Shown here: positions 44,951-56,624 of the stretch, piece by piece
Numbering within the stretch: position 1 is the stretch's first letter
Layout: every line of letters begins with the position of its first letter
From: Fomes fomentarius
Lineage: Eukaryota; Basidiomycota; Agaricomycetes; Polyporales; Polyporaceae
DNA length: 64,000 bases
Reading direction: 5' to 3'
NCBI GenBank assembly: GCA_022606135.1
Contig: JABYQN010000002.1
Location: forward strand, 2,914,001-2,978,000
Notes under the pieces: generated by a model
The model's input: only the letters and a program-made list of their open reading frames with translations
Database searches by the model: none
Told to the model about the DNA's origin: nothing
Program-made: the position numbers and the translations under genes

Positions 44951-45961
44951 GAGGGCGAGCGGCCAGGAGTCGAGTAGACCTGTGCGGGTGGTCTACATGG
45001 CCACCGGCCAGAAACTTGAAGGCTTTCGGTGCGAAAGACAGACGGACCGTTTGGTGTCACTCTGGGGCACATGATGGATATCGTAGTAGGCGACTGTTCG
45101 TCGGCAACAATGGGTAGCGCAAGCTGCGAAGAGCACAATATAATGGGATGTGTTCGGGACATGCGCGTGATGGAGATAAGGTGAGTGGAGAAGAGGACGA
45201 GGAGAACAGATGATCTATCCCAAGTCCAGATATCTGACGTCGGACCATCTGACATACGGCTATCGGACCTGTTCGCTGGATATCATATTCGCAGCCCCGA
45301 AATAGACACAAACCCGAGGGATCGCTGCCGACTGGTGAAAGATGGATAGAATCCGGATATGGATACTGTGGCAAAGGGTGAGTGGGTAGAAGAGTACGAA
45401 CGACATGGGGCATGAGATGGTCTGGGCGGCAGGAAGATTACTGATATTGGAGTGGAATATGACATTGCAGACGAAAGCGTGGAGGATGGATGTGGCAGGA
45501 GATGGGGATTGGCCGGCGAGGCGTGTAAGCATGGACTTTGCATTGGTAAGCGGCGGATATCGGGGTACAAGTGGGAATGACGCGATATGCCGGGAGACTT
45601 GGGCTATTATCGGGTTGCATGCAGTGTTCTGGACAGGATGTGGATGAGCACTGACCTGCGGTGACTCGGACATTAACAATGGCCACTGCGGCAGTGCGAC
45701 CCCGCGTCCGAGTCCGACTGCATGAGCGATCACGTGTGGATACAGAAGGCAGCTTTGGACGAAAAGTCACGTAAGCGAGGGTAAGTAGGTGAGGTAAAGC
45801 GGCTTATGTAGGCCCGAGCTATAACCCATAGTGAGCCGGCTACAGCCTCCTCTTCCGCTCGTCCGCTGCAATCTTACGCCGTGTCTGGCTTTTCAGCCCG
45901 CCGTCCCACTCCGTTCCTACCTTTCTCTTTTTCTTCTCTCTCTGCGCGCCACCAGCTCGAC
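44951..45961. other. Divergent promoter region, GH20 and RING-SNF2 genes
   Basis: About 1 kb between outward-reading starts. It has three ATTGG (inverted CCAAT) pentamers (about 45446, 45508 and 45542) and a pyrimidine-rich leader just before the SNF2 ATG. A 157-codon minus-strand frame (45260-45733) has no domain and atypical composition, so I do not call it. Confidence 0.45.
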
Positions 45962-48900
45962 ATGGCCTCCCAGTCCAGCACAACTACATATCCTGCGCGG
46001 GCCTACTCTCAGGCCAACCCAATCGATCTCACTCTTGAAGACGACGACGATGACATCCGTCTTACCGAACGCATGAGCAAGCGACCATGCACCAGCTCTA
46101 GGTCGTTCAATGCTAGCTGCTCTGCTGCCGCTACTCCCTCCTCCGCATACAGCCGCCAATCCTCCTCCGGTCTCTCCCCGGCCATGTCTCATTCTAGTCT
46201 CGCGCCCCACACTGCCCCAAACGCGCCATCTACCACTTATCCCCCGCAACCACCCCAGTCCTCACCGTATTATCGCGACCGGTACGAGCTCCCTTCTCCA
46301 AACGAACTTCGCGCAGCCAGATTCCAGGGTCCCTCTACATCCTCAGCATTCTTCCAATCCTCTCCACAACCCGGTCCTTCCGTTAACCCTCTTGAACACT
46401 CCAGTCACTCAAACTCGAATGGGAGTTCACAATCCAATCAAGCCACGCGGCATGTCATAGACCTTACTAGTTCGCCTTCACCTCCCCCACAGTCTCACCT
46501 CCCACCTCCCCAGCAACAATCTCAATTTTCTCCTCCTCCTCAGATACAGCCCGCGCCGCCGAATGTCGGCAACCTGCCAATGGATCTCCCTCCAAAGACA
46601 CCGGTCTGCATCGGGGTCATTGCCGCCACCGCCCTCGTGCTTTATCCTATACCCTACCTAACTCCTCAAGACTATGGCGCCCAGGACTGCGAGTGGGCAC
46701 CTGTCCGACTACACTATGAACCGATGGCGAACAAGCCCTCTGGTTCCTCAGAAACAATCAACATCCGTCCTCCGTCTATCAAGGGGCGTAACGGCGAAGT
46801 CATACCTGGCGAGACGTTCGCTGTCGTCGAACAGAGGGCGGCGACCTACTTGGGTCCCATGCTGGGTAAAGGCCTCATCCGGTTAGATGCCAAAATACGG
46901 CGAGGCAGTCGGACGGTGAGTACACAATTCGACCAGGTATCACTCTAGCTCACGCGTGTTAGCTGCCTATACTGCAATTGCAACTGCTAGTCTTTACGCC
47001 GAAGGGAAACATTCCAGTCGTCGCCAGGTATCTTTCTACCAACGCACTATTCTTAGACCATCCCACTCTTTCCTCGGATTTGAATCACCTTACGAACGGT
47101 ACCACTTACTATTATAACCCTCATCACCCACCACTGGGCGGTTATGTTGCGCAAGAGCTCCCAGTCACTCGCCCGGGATATATGGGGCCTGGAAGTAATG
47201 TGTTCAGTAAGTGGAGCGGAGCGGCGGTCTCTGGCAGGAGCATAGAAGTGCAACGAAGTCAGGTGGACGAAGTGTTCAAGAGCTTGAAGGGCGGTGACGA
47301 ACTTGAAGAGGCAACTCCTCGTGCGTCCATCTTGCGCACGTTCTGTTCTCTCCGTTCCTGCTCACTCGAGTCATTTTTAGCTCCGGAAGTCGCGACAAAA
47401 TTGTATCCTCATCAGCTGAAAGCTGTGACGTTCCTTCTCGCGCGGGAGCAGGAGCTTGAGGGCAGCAGTGCTCGCAGGCAAACATCGTTATGGCAGGAGC
47501 GAGTTAACCCACTCTCGCATCAGATTTCATGGATCAACGTCGTTACTCAGGCCGAGGAGTTTGCCAAGCCCTTCGAAGCCAAAGGCGCGATCCTTGCTGA
47601 CGACGTACGTTCTGTCCCCCTTGTCTTCTGGGTGAGCTCACAGACCGTTTGCATGATAAGATGGGCTTGGGGAAGACCATCACTTGCGTCTCGCTCATCG
47701 CAGCAACGCTCCGTTCCGCGTGTGCTTTTGCGGAAACGCCTCTGACACCTCCCCTACGCCCCCTCCGCAATTCAACGACAACCCCTTGATGGCTTCGCAT
47801 CCTCAAGGGAGTGTATGGGGGATTCCCCCTCCTTCTAACCAGTCTGATAGTTCATCATCGAAAGGCAAAGGGAAGGCTACACGCGAACAAGATCGAGTAG
47901 AAGCGCAATACGAACGGGCGTGTCGTATCAAGATGAAGAGCCGTGCGACATTGATCATATGCCCGCTCTCCACGGTCGTAAACTGGGAGGATCAGTTCAA
48001 AGAGCACTGGCGTGGCGACGTCTTTGTATACGGTGGTGCGGGATCCAATCTTGTTGCCCCTGTTACTCCCGCTCCCCAACCATCGTCCACTGGATTGTCG
48101 ACGCCTTCAGGCTCACAGCTGGACATCAAGGCTGAAGTGGAGGAGGAGACGAAACCCAAGATCGGACGCGTGCGCGATGGTCCACCGCTGCGTGTGTATG
48201 TCTATCACGGAAACGCGCGCCGTTTCGATCCAGCTTTCCTCGCGGACTTTGATGCCGTCATCACGACGTACTCAACACTCGCGTCCGAGTTTTCCAAACA
48301 AACAAAGAGCCTAGAGGCACCGGAAGACGACGACGACGAGGGCGGGATGAACAGCGAGGGTTTCGTTGAGATTGACGGCATGGGTCAGCCCGTTGTGAAG
48401 GCGACAAAGGGCAAGAAGGCGAAGAAGCGGAAGAAGCCCGCGGGATCTGCGGCGGAAGCGACGAGTCCGCTGCAGAGTATACATTGGTTTCGAGTCGTCC
48501 TGGACGAAGCACAGTGAGTCTATCCGTTCCTAGATGGGTCGTGTGACATCTCATAATCGCGTCCGCCCCGCCAGTTCAATCAAGGAGACGAACACTGTAG
48601 GTTGTCGCGCGTCATGCGACCTCTTTGCGGACCGCCGCCTGTGCCTTACGGGCACCCCCGTGCAGAACAAGCTGGACGACGTGTATGCGCTCATCAAATT
48701 CCTTCGCCTCGCGCCGTTCGATGACAAGAACGTATGGAACGAGTTGATCGGCACACCCGTGAAATACGCCCAGCCGCTTGGTGTTGTACGCCTGCAAACC
48801 ATCATGAAGTGCATCACGCTACGCCGTACGAAGGAGTCGCGCGCTGAGGATGGGAAGAAGATTCTGTCTCTCCCGCCGCGCCACGATGAGCTTCGGTTCC

Positions 48901-50467
48901 TCAAGTTCGACCAGCAGGAGCAGGAGATATACAACCAGTTCTTCAACGAGTCCAAGGCCGAGTTCCACGAGCTTTCGCACAAGAACGAGGTCATGAAGAA
49001 CTACGTTGGTATCCTGCAGAAGATTCTTCGTTTGCGGCAGATCTGCGACCACTTCGAGCTCGTGCAGAACAAGGGGCTCGGGCTGCCTGGCGATGCGTCG
49101 GGCGATGCGTCGGCGTCCTATGACGACGTTGTCGCGACTATCGCGCGTGAGGGCATCAACCTTCAGAGGGCGGCGGCCATCTTCTCTCTGCTGAGGGAAG
49201 CAGGTACTTCGCAATGTGTTGAGTGCTCTGGTGAGCTCGCTCCTGCCGAGGCGGGGAATGAGGGCCTGGCCGAGGTCGACGCGCCCGCCGTGCCAGCCAA
49301 GCGGGGACGCAAACCAAAGGCCTTACCTGCAACGTCGCGCGCATCTACACGGCAGAACAGCCCGACTACGCCCCGGCCTGTCCTAACGCGATGCCAGCAT
49401 CTGTTCTGCATTGATTGCTTCCGCAACTCCGCCTTCCCCGGGTGGCCGAACGTCCCACCGGAGACGCGCCGATCGTGCTCCGTGTGCCAGACCGCTCTCG
49501 CGCCTACCGACGCCGTGTCCATCGACAACGTTGATTGCCCGACGTTGGAGAATGTGATATCGGGCGGGGCGAAGAAGAAGGCCGCCAAGAAGGAGAAGCG
49601 GCAGAAGGGCATCGCGATTGAGGACTTCCACCCGTCGACGAAGGTGCGTGCGCTGCTCCAGGACCTCGTGCAGTTCTCGAAAGCGAACCCATACTCGGCG
49701 AACTACGACCCGGGCTCGATCGACATCCAGATGGTCGACGACGAAGGCAACTGCCTCGACGATGGCGTCACGAAGACGGTGGTGTTGTAGGTGTCGTTTC
49801 GCTCTTAGACGTGATAAGGCCTACGCTCATCAGAGATGTCAGTTCGCAGTGGACGAGTATGCTGGACAAGTAAGTGACACTGGTCTTTCTATCCGTAATT
49901 CGGCCTCTGACTGATGTTGTTTCTATCCAGGGTTGAGGATGCGCTCGAGATCGCGAACATCCGATACGACCGTCTTGACGGGACGATGAAGCGTGACGAT
50001 CGTACCAAGGCCATGGAAGCGCTCAAACACGATCCTGGCTGTGAGGTACTGCTCGTCAGTATCAAGGCTGGGGGTGTCGGTCTGAATCTCACTTCTGCAC
50101 AACGCGTCTACCTCATGGATCCATACTGGTACGTCAGGCATTGTCACCCTCAGTGTCCAAGTTCCTTATCCATTCTCCCCGCTCTCAGGAACCCCGCCGT
50201 GGAGAACCAGGCTGTGGACCGTATTGTGAGTGGCAGCGTTCATATCAACAGTGCGGCCTTCGCTCATCGTCATCGTAGCATCGTCTCGGCCAAACACGCC
50301 CTGTGACGACCGTCAAGCTCATCATCGAGAACACTATAGAGGCGCGTCTTCTGGAGGTCCAAAAGAAGAAGACCGAGCTTGCGAATCTGACGTTGGGCCC
50401 ACCGTTGAGCAAATCGGACTTGCAGGCTCGCCGCATGGAGGAGCTCCAGCAGCTGTTCGCGTCATAA
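45962..50467 (+). CDS. RING-containing SNF2 ATPase (Rad5/Uls1-like)
   Basis: DNA translocase with an embedded E3 RING. It starts MASQSSTTTYPARAYSQ, with two likely SUMO-interacting motifs (NPIDLTLEDDDDD, HVIDLTSSPS) in a disordered Ser/Pro N-terminus. The SNF2 core follows: YPHQLKAVTFLLARE, LADDMGLGKT, LIICPLSTVVNWEDQF, LDEAHSIKE (the DEAH is formed across an intron), LTGTPVQNKLDDVYALIKFL, LRRTKESR, then a RING with CVECSGEL, CQHLFCIDC and CSVCQTAL, in which about 65 residues are inserted after the first Cys pair, and the C-terminal lobe VEDALEIANIRYDRLDGTMK, SIKAGGVGLNLTSAQRV, DRIHRLGQTRPV. Stop TAA 50465. SIMs plus RING suggest a SUMO-targeted ubiquitin ligase/translocase. The frame breaks between motif Ia and the next exon part (47751-47754 C run), with a stop 40 nt on and no usable intron. 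Confidence 0.88.
47733..47790 (+). other. Apparent 1-nt frameshift in C-rich stretch of RING-SNF2 gene
   Basis: The ATPase frame (MGLGKTITCVSLIAATLRSA) continues to ETPLTPPLRPLRNSTTTP and a TGA, while the downstream coding frame reads PTPPPQFNDNPLMASHP on the same bases. One extra C at 47751-47754 would give a Pro-rich join. GT donors nearby do not give a phase-compatible intron. Confidence 0.68.
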
Positions 50468-50722
50468 CTTATACCTCACTGCACTCCCATACGTTACTTG
50501 CTCTATAAACCTTCATGTTTATTCGGATACTGTATCAGCTTTGCTAACAGTCGTTCCCATGTAGTCATTTCCCTCGTTGGCTGTCGCTATCGTTTTTCTG
50601 TTTTCTTGCTGTAACACCTTTCATTTTGTGGTTGTGGGGGTGGGAACATCCTGTTGTGACAGACATTGCAGAAGAAGTACATGCAGTTGTCCAAGAAGAT
50701 CCGTATGCTATGTTATCTACCA

Positions 50723-53206
50723 TCAGAACGCGAAGTGTGCGGCGTTCTTGCGTCGCCCCAAGGCGTACACCAATATTTGCGCGACGAAGAGTCCGATGGT
50801 GACTCCGATCGCGACCTTAATCATACGAATGCCAAGCTCGAAACTGCCGGAGTAGCGTTCCGCGGAGTTGGTGTAGTTCTGGATGAGGCCACCGCCAGCA
50901 CCGATAGCGGACTATGTATCGGCGGTCAGCATTCGCCTTCGACAACGTATGTGATGAGGCCCACTCACCGGGACGAGGAACAAGACTCCAGTGACCATGG
51001 ACGTGAACGCGGTTCCTCCTCCGATCCGGGAATAGACGTTTCCGCACAGGCCAATGACAAATGCCCCGAAGGCGGAGACCATGTCACCCCGATCGGAGAT
51101 ATGAACGCTCGCCAGACGGTTGGCAGCGTATGCAACGCAAGAGAAGGTGACCATGATCGGAAGTTGAATGCTCCGGATGGACTGCAGATTTGCGACTGAG
51201 GAGCATGTCGAGTACAAGGGCACAAGGAAGAACATCGTCCACCACGGGAAAGGCTGCCTATACCAAGGCCATCCGGGATTGCGGTAGCACCCTTGATAGT
51301 GACATGTCACACAAATATGAGAAGGAGAGGGCACACTCAGAAATAGACTGTCGTACCTTTAACTATATTGCTGTGCCCCGATGCCGCCGTCTGCAGGAAA
51401 ACAAAGGTACCTCCCAGGCCGGAAAGCCCAGCGCTGGTCAGATTGCTATCGATGATGTAACCGTGCAGCCTCTCGGAGTCGAGCATGGCAGTAGCAGCTA
51501 GGTTGTGTCGGGCTTTCGGGTTAACCAGGAGGTAGAAGTCCGACCCGATGGTCAATCCGAAACCCTATGATTCGCAAAGTCACTTTCGAACTGCAAGAGA
51601 CAAAGTGTTCAGAACTCACAAGAAATAGGGTGTAAATGACGGCGTAGACCATCCGGACAGAACCGCAAAGAATGTTTCTCGAAGTCAATTCGAGTGCAGC
51701 GATCACTGATGAAGGTTAGCAACAATAGATCACAGTACGACGAAATTACTCACGAATGGTAAAACCGGGAAGGATGAGGACGACTCCTGCCGAGGAAATT
51801 GCGCTGTAGCAGAAGAAATTCCCTGGCAGCGTCCCGAGCATCCGCGCGAGGAAGGAGATGATGATCGAGACGGAAATTCTTTGAAGTGGATCAAATCAGC
51901 ATCTCCAAGTTGTCGTTCTCTGGAGTCCACTCACTCGTATACATTGGCGTATATCGTGCTCTTGGACGCAGCGTTGAGGCCCAGGTATTGCAGCAAGGAC
52001 GCGCTCAGCCCACTGATGAACATGTCTATGATCGACCCACCGAACGCTAGCACGCATATAATCGACGCGCAGGTGAAGGCAAGGAGACACCGGATCCAGA
52101 TGCTGTAGAGCGGCTTCTCCTGTATTATCTTCTTGAGCTGCTCGGACCCCTCGGTGGCTCCGAGTTTGTTACGAAGCACGTCACGGTAGACGTCGTGAAC
52201 TCTCTCTAACTTCGTGAGTGCGACGCGCCCGCCGGCACGGACGAAGTGCGTCTCGGACGTGTGCGTCTCGGAGTCCATGAAGGTGACCATGATCAGGTTC
52301 GGGAGGTGCACGAACGCAACTTGCATGTCGAGGACGTTGGCCGCAGAGTGGAGTTGAGACTCAATACGGTGGGATGGTGCGCCGAATGAGAGGAGGGCCT
52401 TCGCGAGGCGGAGAATGAACTTCTGTTTGACGGTGTGATCTACACGGACACATCAAGTAAGCCTTTTAATACCAGAGCACGCAGAATAGGAACAACTCAC
52501 CCCCCACATGATGCATGATCTGCGACCGTCGCCTCTGCCGGCGGACCTTCTTACATTTCTCGACATAGCTCAACCGCCTTCCCGGAGTAGTAGTTTCTGC
52601 CTTCTTCTGCTCCTTCTTCACGCTCTTCGTATCGGCCATCGTATCCCGCTCGTACAGCGATGACGTCGAGGAGAGCCTGAACTTCCCGCGGCGCGGCACT
52701 CGGACGCTGCTTGTCGGGATCCCGCGACCGATTCCATGCTTCAACCCGTACTGAAGGAGCTCAGCCACGATGCTCTGGCGATGCTCCCGGTCTGCGGGTC
52801 GCCTCTGTCCGCCCTGTTCGATCTGGCTCAGCGTGCGTCCAAACTGAGGGCGGTCCTGAGAATCCGCCGTCGACGACCGGCGGGGTAGGGCAGTGCGGCG
52901 GGGTCGAACTGCGGACCGTTCGTCCTTCCGTGTATCCCGTGCGTCTTTGCCAGTGGCGCTCTGAAATGCGGGCGAACCGTCGTCTTGGGCGTAAGAGTTG
53001 GTGGCTAGCGCTGGGCGGCTGGCACTGGCACTGGGGCCACTCTCGTCGGCCTCGTCATAATGGCATTCCGCGAAATAGTCTGCGGCTTCCATCATCTTCT
53101 TGGGATGAGGCGTCGGATACTCGCGGTACTTGCGTTTGGGCTGGGCGTCGCCCTGAGGGCCAGAGTCCGTGGAGGCGGCGGAGGGCACCCATTGAGAGGT
53201 ACTCAT
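50723..53206 (-). CDS. PRM10: Prm10/ThrE-family multi-pass membrane protein
   Basis: Member of the threonine/serine exporter-like family (DUF1212 plus DUF3815), called Prm10 in yeast where it is pheromone-regulated. It starts MSTSQWVPSAASTDSG (53206). A cytoplasmic Arg/Ser-rich N-terminus of about 300 residues is followed by the ThrE domain (KQKFILRLAKALLSFGAPSH, RIESQLHSAANVLDMQVAFV, LPNLIMVTFMDSETHTSETH) and then about ten membrane helices (CLLAFTCASIICVLAFGGS, ISVSIIISFLARMLGTL, VVLILPGFTILIAALELTS, AVIYTLFLGFGLTIGSDF, AFGAFVIGLCGNVYSRIGGG, TSMVTGVLFLVPSAIGAGGG), ending RRKNAAHFAF with TGA at 50723-50725. The GGGxAF and PGxxxxxxxxE motifs match the family. Transport of amino acids is known for bacterial ThrE; the fungal substrate is unknown. 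An alternative upstream ATG (53302) would add a Cys-rich leader. Confidence 0.9.
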
Positions 53207-53751
53207 CACGGACGACGATGAAGTGCAGTGCGTAGATGTGTGTAGTGTTTTTAGAAAGCAAGAGGGGCAGACCAGCTGCAGGAAAGCGGTACTTGACAGC
53301 AAGGAGGAGAAAGAGGTAGGAGGGAGAAGAGATGGGGAAGATTCGAGTCTGAGAGGATGGATATAGTAGGACTCTGGGGGCTGACCTACACGTTCGACAG
53401 CGGCCCCAGCTCGGATTAGGCTGAGGCGAACAAGGACCTGCCAGATCGTGAAGAGAGTATGTCAGCCGCTGGCTCGAGTCAAGGTCAGCCATATCCAACG
53501 TACGAACGAAAACATACGCGCATGTGCAACGCGCTGGTATACAAATGGTGATTCGTCTATGGAAATACAAAGGGGGTATCATACATAGCAATAAGTGACA
53601 ATCATGGTCATCATAAGAGCATACATGCGCACGTCTAGCATCAACCGCAGGTCGTCACAATTCGTCAAGAATTCGTCGTCGCATGTGTCGTAACCGAAGC
53701 CGAAACCGGGGCCGAGATTGAAGCCAAGAACGTGGTCCGAGTGTCCTGTCC
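53207..53751. other. Intergenic, Prm10 start to methyltransferase stop
   Basis: About 545 bp between two minus-strand genes, holding the Prm10 promoter and leader and the methyltransferase 3' end. Open frames that cross it are extensions of neighbouring frames. No RNA gene seen. Confidence 0.45.
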
Positions 53752-55979
53752 TCACTGCTCCTTGTATCCGGTAAGGACGCGGAGCCTCCTTACTGGAGGT
53801 TCAGTCTCGCCGTTCTCCTCCGCGTGTCGCTGCCCTTCCATGATCTCGCGCCGCAGATGCAGCTCCTCCATGACCTCCCCCTTCGAAGGTGGATCCCGCA
53901 CGGGCATCTCCCACCCATTCTGCACCGCACTGTGCCACAGGGATATTCGGCTCCGCATATCACTGTTCCAGCAACGTCAATCTCACTCCAACTTGCACCA
54001 CATCACCTAGACGTAGGAGCTCACCTTTGGTACTGCTCGATCGCAATGTCGAACTTCGCCCGACTCGCCAGCTCCTCATAGTCCTCATCCCGCCACCCAA
54101 ACCTCTTCAAAGTCGGGTCATCCGCTAGCACGCGCACAAGCAGCTCGTCCCACATTGCCTCTTTCGTCGACAGGACCCGCGTCACCGCGCGGTAGAGATG
54201 CATGTACTGCGAATGCTCATCCTGCGACTGTACGTTCTCCACGGGGATCATATCGACCGCAACGTCACCGCCGAGAGATGTCCCTTCCTCAGGCGACGTA
54301 AGCAACATCACCGATGGCCGCTTACCCGACTTATTCGACTTCGGCCCCGACCCGGACTCCTGCGAGCCGGTGTAGCTTGCTAGAGAGATCGTAGACGCGT
54401 TCTCCGGATCTTTCAACCTCTGTGAGATAGAAAGCATCGTCTCTTGTTGAAGGGACGACATCGAGGGCGATCGAGACAGCTCGGCTTCGACGCTGGCCTC
54501 AATCGCCGTGTCGAGAGTGGGTGAGGGTGAGGGCAAATATGAGCCGTCTACGGTCTGGGTAGGATGTGGATCAAGGAGGCTGGATGGGCTTCCACGAGAT
54601 TCAGGAACACCATTGCCGTTACCATTGTGAGATGTATATCCGTCGAGCGGGGACGAGGCATAGTCGTGGACTCCGGGGATGGGGGCAAAAGGCGGGAAGG
54701 GAGGCGATGGCCAGAGTATGACAGGAGGACATAGAACTCGTTCGAAGAAAGCGCCAAAGTAGCCTGGAAGCACCAGTGTGGGTGTCTGGTTGATGAATCT
54801 ATTCGACCAGACGTCGTTGTATAGAGTCTCGAGTAGTTCGTGTTCATGGGCCACATGTGAAGGATCCAACACGTGAGGAAAAGAAAGGCGTGGTTGCGCA
54901 CTTCCATGACTCGTAGTGGAGAGGCCCCGTGAGTGTGCACGCAGTGGATCGGTGTACCATCGTGGCAAGATAGGAAATAAGGCATCTATGAGGCGATGTG
55001 AACGGGCGGACAGTATTGGGGCAGAAGCATGCACGGACCTTCTTCCACTTGCTCAATCATGCCGCCGGGTTTCATCACTCGGCGTATCTCCTAATGCAAG
55101 GCGTCAGTCTAGGAAGAGTGTACCGAATAAATGTACAGATTACCAACCTCATATAAAGTATACCACTAACATGACCGGTCAGCGAGGACACGACAAACAA
55201 GCCGGAAGTTCGCTAACCTTATTTTCTGGTATCCCAAGGGCTAGATTCTGTACATGCACGTAATCAAACTCCTCGTCTTCAAATGGGAGTTTATTTCGCA
55301 AGCTACGCAGGCAATTTTGGCAAGAGAACATGTGATCGAGAGAAAGGGTACGTACACGTTTGTATACATCCATTCTATTCTTTCAGCAACGTCTGCGTCA
55401 AGGGTCCGGAGGGGCACTTGTATATTGACCATGTCTAGCCCAACCTGCGCAGCGATTAAGAAGAAGCTCGGATGATCACGCGCATACACTCACAAATGTG
55501 GCTTCCGGCCATGCTTTCGCACAAGATATCACCCAAAGGCCCAACTAGAGTAATTCAATGAACTGAGTTTTGCAGCAATTGCCGAGATGAGGAAGTGTGA
55601 CGTACACCGGTGCCAATATCCAAGCAGCGTTTAGGGAGAGACTTTCCTTTATTAAAGTCCGCGAAAGACAGGGAGCCCTTCGAAGCGGACATGAGTGCGT
55701 TGTCGAGACATTGCCTGTACGGCATCGGGTTCACATGGTAGCGAGGGAACATGCAAAGCTGAGCTTAACGTACATTTCTACGACATTGCGGTCAAAGGAG
55801 CTGGGATAGGGTGCCTTGTCTCTGTCGTATGCGTGTAGTTTTGAGCCTGCGCGGTAGAGGAATTGATTCTCCTTGCGGTGGGAGCCCTTTCGACTATCGG
55901 TCGAGCCGGAGTGTGTGGCAGTGGAACTGCAGCTGAGGCGAGCCTGGCGGGAGGCGAGAGGATGCGGAGGGCCCATCAT
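53752..55979 (-). CDS. SAM-dependent methyltransferase with long C-terminal region
   Basis: Class I methyltransferase fold. It starts MMGPPHPLASRQARLS (55979), with a basic N-terminus and KLHAYDRDKAPYPSSFDRNV. Motif I is CLDIGTG, followed after introns by VGLDMVNIQVPLR (acidic loop), LPFEDEEFDYVHVQNLALG (motif for the SAM pocket and motif II) and the post-motif EEIRRVMKPGGMIEQVEE. This resembles the UMTA/LaeA-like and Methyltransf_25 groups of fungi. The last two exons encode about 400 residues with a Ser/Pro/Gly-rich middle and a charged helical end (VLADDPTLKRFGWRDEDYE; EEQYQ-type repeats), stop TGA at 53752-53754. The substrate is unknown. Short exons and many introns cluster in the methyltransferase domain (55100-55760), so some junctions there are approximate. 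Confidence 0.78.
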
Positions 55980-56624
55980 GGGTGGGAAGGCGACGAGGAC
56001 ATGGATTGGGGAGAAGGAGAAGATGGAGATGAGGTGACATCGCGGCCGGGACGAAAGTGGCCATATTCGCAGGCGGCAGGAGGAGTCTGCGTGGCGCCCA
56101 TTGTGCCTCCCGATCCCAATCTTCGCCTATTCCCTGTACCTTTTCCACATCCGAATCCGACTGCCACTGCCAGTCCGTGTCTTTCTCATTTTCGACACAA
56201 CCGTTTCACAATAGCCCAAATTTTGCCCAGCTTTGCGACGAGCCGCGAAGAGCCTGTGCACATGCATGTGTGCGGCCGGCGCGCGAGGAGTTCTTTCCCC
56301 CGGGAAGCACGGAGGAGATTGTCGGAGGAGGCCGAAGGGGGGACCGTGGTGATCAGACCGACTGTTATGGAATCCATCGCAGCCGTATGGTAGAGAGGGA
56401 CAGCCACATGTAGCAGCCACCGCTCCAAAGCCAAAATATTACTTAGCGAGATCTAGCGAGCAGAGAGCCAAGATCGGTCTCGTGATCACTCTCACTCCCG
56501 CGCCCGGGATCCTGTCCCTTAAATCACGGTTCCCGGCCATTGCACGCACTGTTTGACTCGATCTGACTCCGACATATTCAGATAATTACAACTACCCTCA
56601 ATAGCTCTGTATCATACACACCCG
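55980..56624. other. Divergent promoter region, methyltransferase and GNL1
   Basis: About 645 bp between outward-reading starts. Overlapping open frames on both strands are GC-rich with no domain. The leader before the GNL1 ATG is pyrimidine- and A-rich. No RNA gene or repeat seen. Confidence 0.45.

Noticed and set aside
45260..45733. 157-codon minus-strand frame upstream of GH20
   Set aside because: No domain, His/Pro/Ser-rich random composition, and it sits in the divergent promoter region.
47660..47830. Programmed frameshifting as the explanation for the breaks
   Set aside because: No slippery heptamer with downstream structure is evident, and similar breaks in two other genes at C/G runs point to missing bases.
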